Positions 21,079-33,700 of a DNA stretch of 64,000 nucleotides are shown in pieces. The stretch is from positions 10,170,501 through 10,234,500 of the forward strand of contig OZ019759.1 of assembly GCA_947034885.2 (NCBI GenBank), read 5' to 3'. The position numbers and the translations under genes are program-made. Position 1 is the stretch's first letter. Every line of letters begins with the position of its first letter. This stretch comes from Thuidium tamariscinum (lineage: Eukaryota > Streptophyta > Bryopsida > Hypnales > Thuidiaceae). The notes under the pieces were generated by a model, which was given only the letters and a program-made list of their open reading frames with translations, searched no databases and had not been told where the DNA came from.

Positions 21079-24000
21079 TCTGAGCGCTTTTTTACCCACC
21101 CTTGGTAAAAAAGGAAACACAACCAGGTTCTTTTAACTTTGTATGGTTTTTAATCTATGGGTGTTGTAGTGGTTGTCCATTGTGCCTTCCAAGCAATGGA
21201 TCTTTTCTAACTCCTACGTGTGAAATATACACAAAACAACAAGAAATTCTAAATAACTATAAGTTTTACCCTTTTATCTCAACTAACTAAGCCACTGTGG
21301 GTTTTTATTCAAAATGAATTCAGTCTTGATTTATCATTTTTAAGTGATAGAACATGTTTTTCCCTTTCTAAAAATATAAAACTCGACCTCATCCAAGCTT
21401 TCTAACAATAGTTATGGATGGATGAAGTTTGACCGCTTAATCGGTTCATCAAACTCCATCCATTGATTTCTACTAATCTACCTTATAATTTGACTTGAGA
21501 TTTGACTTTTGGGCTCTGAACTCTATTTACTATTTGACTTTCTAATATGGTTGACTTTGGATGATTTATCTAACTTTCATCCATTTTGACCCCTAAACTT
21601 CATTCTTCCATATCTTGGTTGTTTTAACTCGGTTTTCTAAGTGATATATGTTTTTGGAATCCTCTAGACCTAATCTATAAGTACAAAATGATAAACTTTG
21701 ACTAAAACCTACTCTAGACCCTCTGAATCATGTTTGAAGTTCGGTTTAATGGTATAAATGCTAAACTTAGGACATCAAAAAGAAATAGAGAATTTGATTT
21801 TATACCTCGGGATTCACATTGTTAGGAAGATTGTTGTACAATCCTTCAAATTCCCCATCATTCCCCATCTTTCGCACACTCTTGGTATTTTTCCCCTTGG
21901 CTTGAAAGTACCTTTTTAATACAAATTTTAAATTTTAAACTTCTAACTATTCTTTTTTTTCTATCTATTCTCCTTCTTTCTCTTCAATACTATTCTAATT
22001 CAATTATTTGGCTATTCCAAGAGTTGACTTGTTTTCGGAATAATAATTGATTTCAAATCCCTAAACAATAATTGACCTTCCGCCTCCTATCCTATCTTGG
22101 TCAATTATTATTCTATCCAAAGGTCTTAGTGGTTTAAATTGACTCTTTAAGATTTCCACCTAATCTTATCTCTTCCTAAATTCTCTTCAACCTCCTAAAT
22201 TGTCACTTCATCTCTCTCTATTTTCAAAGTGGTTTTGAAAGTTCTAAGTGTTCTACTTCCTATGGTTTTTGAGCCTCTTTTTGCAATAGAAACGTTGCAA
22301 ATTGAGATTCCTTAGCTTCTTACCTTCTTAACTTCTCTCCTACAACTTGTCTCTTCACTCTTCTATCTACCTTTCTCTCTTTTTAATTTATTGTTTTCGT
22401 TTGAACTATTCTAGTTCCTAGTCTATGTTTTCAAAGTTCAAGAAATTCAAAAAAAAATAAGAAACCGGTCCAGGTCCAGCACAAAGCATAGAGCTAGACA
22501 GTTCACTCACTTCAGCACAGAGCACGAGCCAGCCAGTTCGTTCACCGAGCACAGAGCTAGAGCAGTAGTCCAGTCAATCAAGCTCCAGTTCAATTCAGTC
22601 TAATCAATGAAGCTCCAGTTCAGTTCAATCCAGTCAATCAGGTTGAGTCTAGTTCAAGCCTTGTTTAGGTTCAAGCCTCGCTCAAACTCAAGTCTTGCTG
22701 TCAATGCCCAGATTTAAGCCTTGCTCAAACTCAATTTTTTCCAAACTAAACTTGATGTGTTAAAAAACACATGGATTAGAGATTTGTTCTAATTCTACAG
22801 GAAGTTTTTGTGAGAATATTAGTGTTTTTCTTTTGGGGAGTAGCAAAGCCAAAGCTTCACCGTAGTTTGTAAAATTCTCAAAAAACTCTAAGACCCCAAA
22901 ACACACGAAGTCAAAGCTTCGCCGTATTTTTAAATACGGAGGAAATTCTAACCAAATTCTTCAAGAGCTCCGTTGCCTAGGGACAATTAGAGGTCAAATA
23001 ACAACACAAAAAAACTACTAGCTAGGATAACAAGTGAATGTTAATGATACAAACACTACTACAATTAGTACAAGTTAGAGGAATAACAAGTTAAAGGACT
23101 CCCCTAAGCGGCATCGCCGATCACAAGGAAAGAACCTCTAGGATTAGTACAAAAACTTTAAGCTCCAAACAACAACAAGGCAAGTTAATTAAACAACAAT
23201 TCTAGTGAAAGAAACTTGACAAAAACTTACTAACAAGTGCAAAATAAAACAAGGAAGGTTTGAAGGGACCCCAATGTCCTTCAAAGATTCACAAAGTAGC
23301 AACAAGAGGAGCTTGAATTGCTCCAAAAACAAAGAAATTTGGCAACTTGGCCTCAATGGCCAAAATCCAACTAAATGAACCCAAATGAAAACAAGGTGGT
23401 TCAAAATGAACCTAAGGGGTGAGAAGAGAGGGAAATGAGTGCCCTTTTATACTCAAAGCCAAGGATCAACCCCCCCCCAATTACCTAATGGGAAACTAGT
23501 TTAAACTAATTTTTTCCCATTTTTCACTTTTACGCTAATCCTAACTTCTAACTTTTGGAGATTAACTCCAAATCACAAACGGATTGCACCATTGGCTTCA
23601 GAAGGCCATTTTTAGTCTAGAAGACCCCTACCTCCTTTTTCTACCTCAAAAACTCAAAGAATCCTAGCAGTGACTAGAAACTCAAAATGGGATAAAAACC
23701 CAAGTTTTGGAGTTTAACTTTTTTGTAAAAAGTAACTAGCCTAGGCTCCTAAGTAGATTCAAGGGAGTAAGAAAAGACCCTAATTTTATTTTATTCCAAA
23801 GTTGTGTGCTCCCGATACGCCGGTCAACTCGACAATTAACTTTAAAATTGCCGATTTTAGAGGATGTTGCTAATTTTGGCATCTCCCGCAATCAAAAAGT
23901 CACCTAACTTGTTGGGGTTCTTTATGAACATAAAAGAAACTATACTAATTTTTTGTGAGATTTTTACCGCATCCAAGGTAATTTTCATGAATTTACCATA

Positions 24001-24701
24001 CTGGATTTTGGTGGTTGACTGCTCGGAAAAAGATCTTTAGATGATCAGAAAAAATCGAGACTTTTTGAGAAACCTCTCATGGAATTCCTCAAGAGATGTG
24101 CAAATTTATATTTCCATTTTGCACATCTAAAGAAAGAGAATCAAATCCTGCTATCTCCTTTAGTTTCCTATAATTAGGGAATCTTTCAACCAAAAGGGAA
24201 TCTGGGCAAACTGATTGCGCCGTTGGACTCCTGGAATGATTTCCACCTCAAATCATCGTACTTAGGTCGTAGATGCCCTTCGTCGCTCCATTTGAATTTC
24301 TTTCACCTATAGGCTAACATTTGGGGTTTCTACTATTTCATCGATGGAATGGGGAAACTGAAACCTATCTTTGGAAATCAATCTTAGGGCTCTTACATGA
24401 TTTCCTTGGACCAAGTTAGCCCTTTTGCGTCTCATTGCACAATAGGTGTAAAGAATTGGGCATTTTCTACTATATATGTTTATTTTGTACAATTTCTGGA
24501 TTTTTACCCTATCTACATGCAGGATTTGGTTACATTTGAAGGAAAATGTCCCATTAGGACCTTTTGCTATATTGGTATGTGACATCTATATTGTGGTTAT
24601 TCACTCTTTTTTGATCTTTTTGTAAATAAAACTACACTCAAAACTAATAAAATCCAAAAATAATAATTTTTGAGTTATGAGTGACCAAATGGGCACTCAC
24701 A
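21079..24701 (-). mobile_element. Solo LTR (family I), inserted in an exon of copy 2
   Basis: GCTGC is duplicated at 21074-21078 and 24702-24706. The termini are TCTGAGCGC (left; a change from TGTGAGCGC) and CTCACA (right). It is related to 48715-52934 in the same orientation: CGATACGCCGGTCAACTCG near 23815 matches CTGATACACCGGTCAACCCG near 52020, and GAGATTTTTACCGCATCC near 23965 matches a block near 52170. No coding sequence is visible. The length, 3.6 kb, is long for an LTR. Confidence 0.8.
23445..23451 (-). promoter_or_regulatory. TATA box of the solo LTR in copy 2
   Basis: On the minus strand the sequence reads GAGTATAAAAGGGCACTC, at a place comparable to the TATATAAGGGCCC of the other two family I LTRs. 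Confidence 0.5.
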
Positions 24702-26053
24702 GCTGCCCGTGAAAATATTTGGTTTTTATCGTGGACACCTGCCAACATAAAGTACATTAGTAAATGAAGAAGTAGCATGTACACTATTGATGTTGATGAG
24801 ACAAAATGTCTGATATGACCAACTTCAAGTTTGAAGTGAGTACCTTCTCGAAGAAGGCCAAGACTTCCTTGTAGCAAGTAGGATTCTTTGAATCCATGTC
24901 TTCCACGAGTTCCTCAATGGAGATGTTGAGGATCAAGTCCTCGGACTCGATGAAGTCTTCATTGGTGAGAAGGAATTCCTGAGATACATGAGCGGTGACC
25001 TCCTTCGTGAGCTCTGACAAAGTGGCCTTCCTCTTGACTCTACTTTGAGATCCGACCTGCAGTTGAGAGCCTTGATCAATTGTGGAGGACGTTGGGACTT
25101 GGGCGGTCACCTTTGCCTTCTTCTTCCCTTTGTTGTTGGCCTTTTCCTCCTTCTTCTCCTTCTCGGCAAGTTTGGCAAGCCTCTCCGCTTCTTTTTTCTC
25201 CTTGGCATTGAGTAGAACTTGGACTCGAGCTTTCTTCTTCATGTCCTTAGCATCCCTCCTCTGAATGGCTTTCCTCCTTTGCTTGTTTGTCAAGCCAATG
25301 AACTCGTCCACCTCCATGTCGATGGCCCCTTTGCCTTCTAAGGATTCTCATAGTTGTGCCTCTGATTCATGGGTGAATCCTACAAAGCAGTCGAGATATC
25401 AAGCTCCTCCACTGAGATGAGCAGTGGTGAATGTGCGTAGCTAGTTCGCGGAGAACATGCAATCTATGGAGTTGCGGTCCAACCATGAGGACAAGAAAGG
25501 TGGCAAGTCCCTTTGTTCAATTGCCCCCTTTCCTTGGAGCTCATACTTGAAGTACCTACCATGAGGATCAACTCAAGGTATAAAGAGAAGTAGCAAACTT
25601 CTAGCACCCAATGTCTTGTTTAGTTTCAAATGGTATGTTTTTCCATAACAAGCATGAAAGAATAGTGAGCAACATGGTCAAAGGATAAGACAATTGATTT
25701 CAAGAAAACATTGACCAATGTTAGAAGCATACCAGAAAAGAACTCTTCGGACCACTAGGTTGGAGCCTTCGTAATTCATGAATGAATATCCTTTCTTGAA
25801 GTTATTAGCACCTTTGAAGATAGGTCCAAATCCTTGGTTCCAAATCTTTCTCCTCCATCCCTCAATGTAGTCTGGCAATGCCTTGGGCTATTGCGGAACA
25901 TTCATGTCAATCTTAAGATTGTCATATCTGACCAACCCATCGAAGTATTCGACTGCGGCATCCTTGATCTGTTCAAAATGTTGCTTAGAAAGAGATGTCC
26001 ATTTCATGTACAAGAACTCCAGATGCAAAGAGAGTAGCCACAAGCAATTCCAT

Positions 26054-26900
26054 TGTTGTAGTACAAGAAAGTCAAGTTGCTTCTCTAAGTCCGGAAATGG
26101 CCCTAAAGTGACTCGTTTATCGTTCCCACAAAGATTTGGTTGCCAGATGACTAATATTCGGAAATTAGAACAAAGATTACCACAAAATCCCAAGTACACT
26201 TACTTAACTTACCTTATCATACTCTAAAACTCTACAGACCTCTCTTATTTACAAATTTACTTTAAGTCCAAACTGGAACGGAAGAGCAGGTAGCAAGTCC
26301 AATCCTCCTACATCCTAAGATACTTTTCAGTTTTTCCTAGTAACCAGTGTCCGGAATTGAGTTTAACCTCTGAACAAAGAGGGATCTGCGTATTGTGATT
26401 AAGGAAGGAAGCTTACAACCTACCCTCTGCGTTTTAGAGTGTCAAGAGTGCCACTTAAATAAAGAAACAACAAAACAACATCAATCTTATTTAACCTAGC
26501 CTCCCTCACAACTAAACCGAATAGCTATTTGGCCTAGCAGGTCACGCAAGGAAACTTCAGTCAAAATCTAACTTAAACTACAATGATGACCTACTAGGTT
26601 AGTCTAAACTCTCGACAGAATCCAGGACGGGCGCATTGAGAAGTTGTCACCTTCCCTACACATTTCCGGTTACCAAAGAACCTGTCAACCGCTTGAACTG
26701 GAGTTGTTCGGAATCATCAACGGCTATGGCTCCAAGTAATTGGGACTATCTTCAGATACCGGAAAACCGGAACCGATCGCACTGAGGGATCAGGAATCCA
26801 CCATCACACACAGATTATACTTACACTCCCAAGAATCTGGATAAACCCAATATCCGGGCACACCCTCTCCCTACCTATTCCTACAACTCTACTAAACATA
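26054..26900 (-). mobile_element. E-family 3' fragment (E6)
   Basis: The reverse complement matches the 3' non-coding part of E1. Examples are GGGAACGATAAACGAGTCAC near 26110 (E1: GGGAACGATACACGAGTCAC near 19650), GTAAGCTTCCTTCC near 26410, and GTGTGCCCGGAT near 26860. It ends in a GTACTACAACA terminus at 26054 next to exon sequence of copy 2. The ORF part is missing and the right limit is vague. Confidence 0.6.
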
Positions 26901-26959
26901 CAACAACAACATACGATGCCATCAAAGTACACGTAGCCACCAATATATATAAGAAGGCC

Positions 26960-27065
26960 TTATTCGTTAAAATGAGACAAATTGTAGTCTCATTTTAACA
27001 ACTTCCTATTTTAAGGCCTAAAAAGCTTTCATTTAATTGAGACTGCTCATTAAATTGAGACTTAA
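26960..27065. repeat. Small palindromic repeat
   Basis: GGCCTTATTCGTTAAAATGA is followed about 15 bases later by GTCTCATTTTAAC and later TTTAAGGCC. A related inverted copy (CAATTTAACGAATAAGGCC) is at 55559-55577. This is probably a small MITE; no target duplication was resolved. Confidence 0.4.
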
Positions 27066-27099
27066 GAATGCCAAGAATTATTCTTTATTAATATTCTTT

Positions 27100-27534
27100 T
27101 ATTTCTACAAGTAGTAAATATCCACTATGAACATCTATATTTCTTCTTTTCATCTTTTATTAAAAGTAAACAAAGTAGCTCAAAACATTTTCAAGTTCGA
27201 TGTTGTTTTTATTAGAGACTTCTACTTCTTACAACACACATGCGAAGTTTGATGATATCACACTTTCACTCCTTAAACTTGTCACATATTCTTCATATAA
27301 GAAATCTTTTACACATACAATTTTGAGATGCAAAGGTAGAAAATATGTATGTACTATTAATAGAAATCATAATTTAATACATAGCCACTATAGTGTGACA
27401 AAAGACATATTCATATCTTGTACTACATATGTAATTATGCAAATATTATTCTCATAACTTGTAACTACAATAGGAAAAACAATCTAGTCCATGAAATACA
27501 ACAACCTAAACCTACTACTACAACTATGAAATAT
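27100..27534. other. AT-rich spacer, nothing recognisable
   Basis: Between the small palindrome and the DUF7869-like gene I see only short AT-biased open frames with no coding character. Confidence 0.5.
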
Positions 27535-30396
27535 TCATTCTTCTTCCATTGACTCATTCTCCTCATCGTTGTGCTCATCAATTGTAAAGGCTGCCAATGA
27601 TGCCTTAATGATGCCAATTTGTAAATTTGGAATTGATACTTTTGGTTTTTTGGTGTTCTCTTGGAAACGAGGCTTCCAAGCCGTTAGGATACAACCCGTA
27701 CTAAACCATGTTGGCTTAATCACGGTGTCTTCACACCACACATTCCCTTGTTTTGTGTCCCATCCCTCATATGTATCCATATTAATGTGCAGATTTGAGG
27801 CAGGTGTCCAATATTGAATTTGGATCATATGCATATGCCCTGGATTTGGACTTGGAGCCGTCATGGCAATAGCAAGCCAAAATGGTTTAGGATCACCATC
27901 AACAGGACGCACTGCAATAAAAGAACCTTCATGTGTATCAACATTAACACGGAATGAAGGACGTGGACGATCACGTCTACGTCCAATAAACGGCGCATCT
28001 TCTGCGTCTTCCTCATGTAATGTGCCATCTCTTTGCATCCAATCTGTCTCATCCGGAGCAATTTGGGAAGCCGGCCAAAATCCATCATGTAATGCTTTAC
28101 GCACTTGAAGAGGTGCATCAAGAGCTGCTCAAACAGCCTTCCAATAATCTTCTAAGGCACCATTCTTCCGCCTGAATTCTCCTGTGTAATCATCATTTGC
28201 CATTTTCTTCCAATGTGCAACAAAACCATTCAATCCCTTCTTTATGTATTCAAGATCCTTCATCTTCGTTGGAGCAAGAGGTCGAGGATTCCCACTCGGC
28301 ACTATAGGAAGCCCATCTTCAGTCTCGGACCACAACCTAATTCCTTTGCCATCCTCTGGCAACCACTTCGGATCGTTACACAAATTTTTATACTCCATCA
28401 AAGGCCATCCATTTGAATCCATGAAAAATTTGAATTGTTGGGCTTTCGAATGCCTGCCTAGAAAATCCCCTCCAGTGCCTAAATATCCCTAAACAAATGT
28501 TTTGAAGTCAGGAACTTCCTCAATGAAATGAGGAATAACTGGGTGCGTTTCACAATCCATAAAGGATTTCATGAGCCTTGGAAGTATTGGATAGCTAGTT
28601 GTCTTCAGCCTCAAGCTCCAACGACCAAAAAGAGCATCAATGTCTTCGTGAGTGTATCCTACAATGAGGAAATTGATGTAAACCTCATGAAAAATGCCTT
28701 TGCACACAAGCAAAGAGCAAAAAGCATAAACACATCGATTCTTGTTGTCCCCTGAAGCATTGTCTAATTGCAATATTAGCACTGTTGGAAGAGGTTTAGC
28801 CGGAAGTGGTTCCTCCAGAGGTGGAAGAAGGGAATCCAAACAAGTTTCTGCTCCATTCAACATTGCCTTTGTCAATGTGGACTGGTCCCTCTCTATAGAA
28901 AATAACTTACGCGATGAATTCTTTGGCGCTCCTTCCAAATCACGCAACAACCTCGCAATTGATCCAATGGCATGATTTGAATCTGTTGGATAAATGCTCA
29001 ATCCGTAGTGTGCATATCGCAGGTCGCCATGACCATGAGAAATCATACATGTAACTGCTACAGGCATTTTCATGAAGGATTCAGTCACTTTTGTCTTGTG
29101 AGAGAAGTGTGGAGAAGTTGTCTTCGAATGATCCATCTTATCATGAATGATGCACAACATCTTCTCAGGTTCTAGTACAGAAGTGCGACGATTAGAGTAA
29201 TAGTACTCCCTATGAGACTCCTGCCCTTCATTATGGATCTTGTAAAGATTGGTCCACTTCAATTTTGACTCAGCACCAATACAAGCTTTCCTTAGTTGCT
29301 TGTAGGTATCACAAACGCCACATCTAGAAAAGGTGTCTCCACGAGCCTTTGGAGCATATTCTGGAAAAGAAGCACAACGAATGTTGCTCAAACCGCTTGA
29401 AGATTTTGGGGGCAAATCAAGCATTGCATTGGAAGAATTGATTTCTTCTAATTGCTCACTCCAACAAAATGAGGATGGCAGAACCATTGCTGTGACTTTC
29501 TCGCCCGACTGAAGTGTCCTAGTCTTGTGTGGCATTTGATCAGCATCTGACTCAATAAGAGTTCGAAGTGTAACAATAGCTTGAATTGTATGCATGCAAG
29601 GCTTTTTGGTTCCTAAATTTCCATGAACCTTTGCTTCGTCTCCACTTTTGGCTTTTCCTTTGTACCTGTAGAATGTACATTTTGCAATCCCATGAATTAT
29701 CCACCAAGCAGTAGGACACACCTCTCTACCTTTCAAAGTTATCCACTCCTTGCCTTTATCGTCTTTGTGGATTTGTCTATGTACCTCTAGAAGAGTTTTG
29801 TTACGAGCCTTGAAGTCATTTCCTCCATACATTTCAGTTCGTATCGCTTGAATTTGAGCACGCGGAAAAGGTTGCACACAATTCTTCTCACAACAATTTA
29901 TTGTTGAAACTGCGGTGATTGATTCCATAGTCAAGAGAAGTTATTTCTTGGGAGGGATCTGAGGATCAACTCTTTCGCGAGTTGTTTCATATGATCCAAC
30001 CCCCTTACGAGCTCTTCTGTTTGAGGGGTTCATGGCCATGTTGTATATGTGTGTCTGATCATGATTATATAGACAAGCACCATCGTAAAGAAACACTCTC
30101 TTAATATGCCAAGACCGTAGTGACCACATGTTTCCAGAAGAAAAGAGCTCCTCGTTCAAAGACTCCGCAATCTGAATGGCAACTCAGTCATCACCGAGAG
30201 ACTTTCCATCGTGGTCTACAACCAGACTAGGATCAACGTTTTGACAGATTCCTCTGGCAACATCCACCCCGACATTGTTTTAGAGAGTAACGGACTGTAA
30301 GACCTTTTTTGCACGAGGAATCCCCTTGCACATTCGAACATCCTCAGGAAGAGTAGGCACTGGATTTTCAAATTCCTCAGGTCCGTAGAAATCCAT
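27535..30396 (-). pseudogene. DUF7869/transposase-like protein with five in-frame stops
   Basis: One frame runs from ATG 30396 (MDFYGPEEF) to the stop at 27535 without any frameshift. It is interrupted by TAA near 30288, TGA near 30186, TAA near 29942, TAG near 28490 and TGA near 28130. The centre (29934-28490) is a 481-codon open stretch. It holds Cys pairs (FSRCGVCDTYKQLRKAC) and the signature LILQLDNASGDNKNRCVYAF followed by VGYTHEDIDALFGRW. That Q-L-D-N...N-K-N...G-H/Y-T-H-E-D-x-D pattern is typical of the DUF7869 family, widespread transposase-like proteins with RNase-H-like character. The C-terminal section (28104-27535) has a BAH-like look (FIAVRPVDGDPKPFWLAI), followed by an acidic end. 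Function is unknown, probably an old transposase. Because no frameshift occurred, the decay is young. Confidence 0.65.
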
Positions 30397-30623
30397 TCTG
30401 TCAATTGCAAGTCAAACAATCAGAAGACATATCACCATTTGAACAATAAGTAGTACATCCGCAAAATCAAAGGAATCCAAAAACATGTATCGATCAGGAA
30501 ACTTTTGTTTCTCACGAATGAAAGGATGTCCGCTCAATCAGCATACTCCACTCTCAGAACATTCAAGAGGTCACAGTATTTCTATCGTATGTGAAGAGGA
30601 CTTCATCACCAAAAAGAAAGTAG

Positions 30624-31286
30624 TTATCACCGAGTCCACAATAAAACAAGCACTACGGATATCACCCAGTTTGTAACCAAAAAAATGGTGTACGACTTCT
30701 CTGCGTCTACATTAACAATACAAGGAATATATTTATCACCGAGTCAATGATACGTACGAAATCATTTCATCACCTTAGTGAAATTGGAATATTGCAGGTC
30801 TCTTGAAAAGACTTCCTACCTTAAAAAACTAATACTTTCATTCCTGCTCAAGTTCAAACAAAAGAGTATCATCGACTCGATGATACTCTATGAATCTTTC
30901 CGAGAAATTCTGTTCATTATTTGTTCTACTACAACATGTTACATCCATGAAATTAAAAATAAGCATAAGTGACCTTCATGTCGAAGATGGTCTCAAGAAA
31001 ATGAAGGATTTGTCGACAACAACACATAATCCAGTGTGTGATCTGAAGAGGAATTATCCTCGACTCGAGGATAATCATTACTACGAAGATGACGGTGAAC
31101 TTCAGTGGTGTCTGAAAATCTTCTCACAATTATCACTCGATGAACTAAGTTGAATTAGTCAAAATGAACACAATAAAGTTTGACAGGAAGTGAATGCATA
31201 GTAGAAAAATTATCATTGACCCGACGATAACTATGATGTACCAAAGGAAATTGCATATCCATATACTATCGTCGAGTCGATGATAC
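30624..31286. repeat. Palindrome cluster A (21-bp dispersed palindrome family)
   Basis: Six sites of the family start at 30624, 30733, 30866, 31054, 31210 and 31266. The one at 30866 extends to a perfect 27-bp palindrome (30863-30889, half AGAGTATCATCGA around a central C). The one at 31054 is a perfect 23-bp palindrome (31053-31075, half ATTATCCTCGA). Partial sites lie near 30660 and 31130. The cluster lies upstream of (5' to) the DUF7869-like gene and contains no convincing ORF. Confidence 0.8.
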
Positions 31287-32997
31287 TCAGCTACCATCAC
31301 TGACTTCTAATGATTTCAAAGTATATAAAGTAATTGGTACATGGCGAAGGACAAGGTCATGATCCGGAATTTCCGCCAAAATTATCGGGGACCAATCACA
31401 GACTTCGGTTGCACACAGGCATTACATACATATCAATGTTCATTGTAACACCTAACCTCCCACCCTGATCCTACGGATACGTCCTCATTGAAAACACAGA
31501 GAACAAAGAACTTCAGAAGAGCAAATTCCGCACTACACACTAAAGCCATGTACCTGTAAGCACCCAAGGACTATGTAAATGCTGTGTACACAAAACTACT
31601 CCATTGTGAGTTGAAGCATTCCATCACGCAGCAAAAATGATGGCGGCAATGAAGTCGACGACATGGTGTGCGGGAGCTACAACATGAAAAGGGCTGGTAT
31701 GTGCAAGAAAGCTCCGCTTTGGACCCGAGGCTCACAGTAAGGGCGGGAAAAAAAAGCGCGTAATGGATCAAATTTGAATTCCGTTGGGCCCACAGTCCCT
31801 ACCTCACCATTTCATGGAACTTTGCTAAAAATATTTTGAACGTTTGGTGGTGCCTATTGTCAACTTAGGGCCACCGAATTGCCGAACCACTTTTCTTTTA
31901 CACCTTACGGTTTTCCACTAAAAATGGTATTTGTTGACTTCCTAGACTTGTAGCTTAGGATTCTTTTAGATTTCTAAAAGAAGATTCAATAATGTCCATT
32001 GCCAAAGCCTTCGAGGGTGTCGCAGTCAAGGGTCTTTAGGGTTTAGGAAACCCGGGAGGGTGGGTGGGACATCCTTATACAAGGCACTTCCTACCAAGTC
32101 TTATCCAGTCTTTACAATACTAACCAATATCATGCAGTAGTAGACAAAATTTGGTAGTACTATTTTCACCTTTATATACCACCAATTTCACATATCATAA
32201 ATAGACAAATTTTTCCATATAAATGCTGAATGACACTAATATATATATCCCCATGATACTATTCCAGTAGTAATCTGCCAAATGCTAAATCACACAAGCT
32301 ACCATCATTTTCTAAAAAATCATGTAGATTTGCACAAGATTTAAAAATTCCCAAACTAATCACTTTGCCACAAGCTTAGAATGAGCCTTCATGATAGAAT
32401 ATTCTCCGAGGCTATGGACCTCACCTGTCCCCATGAAAAACACCCCACAAAAATGAAGCATTAGTCGTAGATAAGGTGTCTACAGCCCATAGCAGTTTGT
32501 TATCACTGTCACAGATAATACATTATCAACAGCTCAAAAAAGGAAAGAGTATAATAGAATACAAAAAAATGCCAAGGGACCTATGAAGAAGACGCCATCT
32601 CCAAACAAGTAGTTTAGCAGTAACTAACTCCAGACAATTCCCAGCTTGAAACAGCTTAATTGACAAATTGCTGTGTTGAATTATGTTAACTGCTGAGCTT
32701 ATACCACCCCTTAGTCACAAAAGACTAACTTTGGGGCCTCCTAAGCTATCATTACATCTTCCTGGGTCAAAAAGCTGACCCACTCCTCTTGTATCATATG
32801 TCATAGTACAAGGCAGTTACTGGAAGTCTTGGTTGAGTACTTGTTTATTTTTATCCCAGCCATGAGTATTGAGCTTTAGTTACTTAAACCCCGCTAAATC
32901 TGATTAATAGGAAAAAATGGTGTGTATGGTTCTTGCAGCACTTAACTGATCACAGAAATCAGTCAAATTAGTTTCAAAATTTCCATATACTGACCAT

Positions 32998-33053
32998 ACC
33001 ATTGAATGGTCAAATGACCAGTTCAACCGTACTGGTCATTTTGACCATATGGT
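32998..33053. repeat. Isolated hairpin
   Basis: ACCATTGAATGGTCAAATGA pairs across a short CAAC loop with CATTTTGACCATATGGT, with a 2-nt indel. It is a single copy in the window and its function is unknown. Confidence 0.5.
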
Positions 33054-33614
33054 CCATCCAATCAAACTGAATTTTCTCTTACTGGAAGGGAGGGTGGGTG
33101 GGGCTTACATACCCATCCATCAAGAAAAATTAATTTGTCCTGATTTCACATCTTCATACTTGGAATACTTTATTATTCAAGTACTTTATTCAAGTATTTT
33201 ATCCCTACTAATGTGAGCAAATTTTCTCACTTTAGTATATATATTTTGCATTATTTTTAAAAAAAGATTTCAAATCTATGATAACAAATATGGTAAAATT
33301 TCCCTCATTTGCACCACTTTTGGTTTTTAAAAAGTTTATCCAAGTTATTTAAACTTTTGTAAATCCATTGAATCCATGTATTTCACCAGTTTGTAATATT
33401 GTACCAAACTCTTGTGAAAAAAATATATATGTTAAATATATTCAAAGGTTTTGGCAAAATTTGCCATCCTTTTGTAAAAATTGATATTTTGAAGAAAGGT
33501 TTAATAATATTCATCCAAACCTAACTAAAATTATACTTTGGAGTCTCAAAGTTTAGCTATATTCTTCTAAACTTTTTACTACCAAAACACCTTCGATCCC
33601 ACTATGTGACATAG

Positions 33615-33700
33615 CTTAGGGTTTGGGGTTTAGGGTTTTAGGGTTCCAATTTTTGGTCTGTCCTTAGGGGTTAGGGTTTAGGGTTTGCGGAATTAGGGTT
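33615..33700. repeat. Interstitial telomere-like repeats
   Basis: There are repeated, imperfect TTAGGGTTTAGGGTTT units, with more at 35935-35955 and 38262-38272. Confidence 0.7.

Larger units (their letters stand above)
19800..26053 (-). pseudogene. ParB-like/beta-class methyltransferase gene, copy 2 (5'-truncated)
   Basis: Exons on the minus strand match copy 1 in order and phase. 25968-25733 is 236 nt, exactly the length of its counterpart. 25555-24844 encodes LPPFLSSWLDRNS, FIGLTNKQRRKA and the K/E-rich helix. 24738-24702 joins 21078-20757 once the LTR at 21079-24701 is removed, and holds VDVVFFDYPKNLP at the motif IV position (Asp codon 21038-21036). About 20672-20393 holds LVLDCTASIG, closer to the canonical motif I than copy 1. 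20303-20090 encodes CIISCRAMGRHIEALEENKDI. The 3' exon near 20060-19815 ends DTYALNVLQFID. Stops include TAG (VPQ-TAG-PKA), and TAG, TGA and TGA in the 25555-24844 exon where copy 1 is open. The ParB-like half is absent: an E-family fragment abuts the upstream edge at 26053/26054. Confidence 0.75.

Noticed and set aside
27535..30396. Using the stop codons of this gene alone as proof of C-to-T decay
   Set aside because: Every stop codon can be reached from CAA, CAG or CGA by C-to-T, so without a paralogue the pattern carries no weight. Only the E copies, and in part copy 2, give a real comparison.
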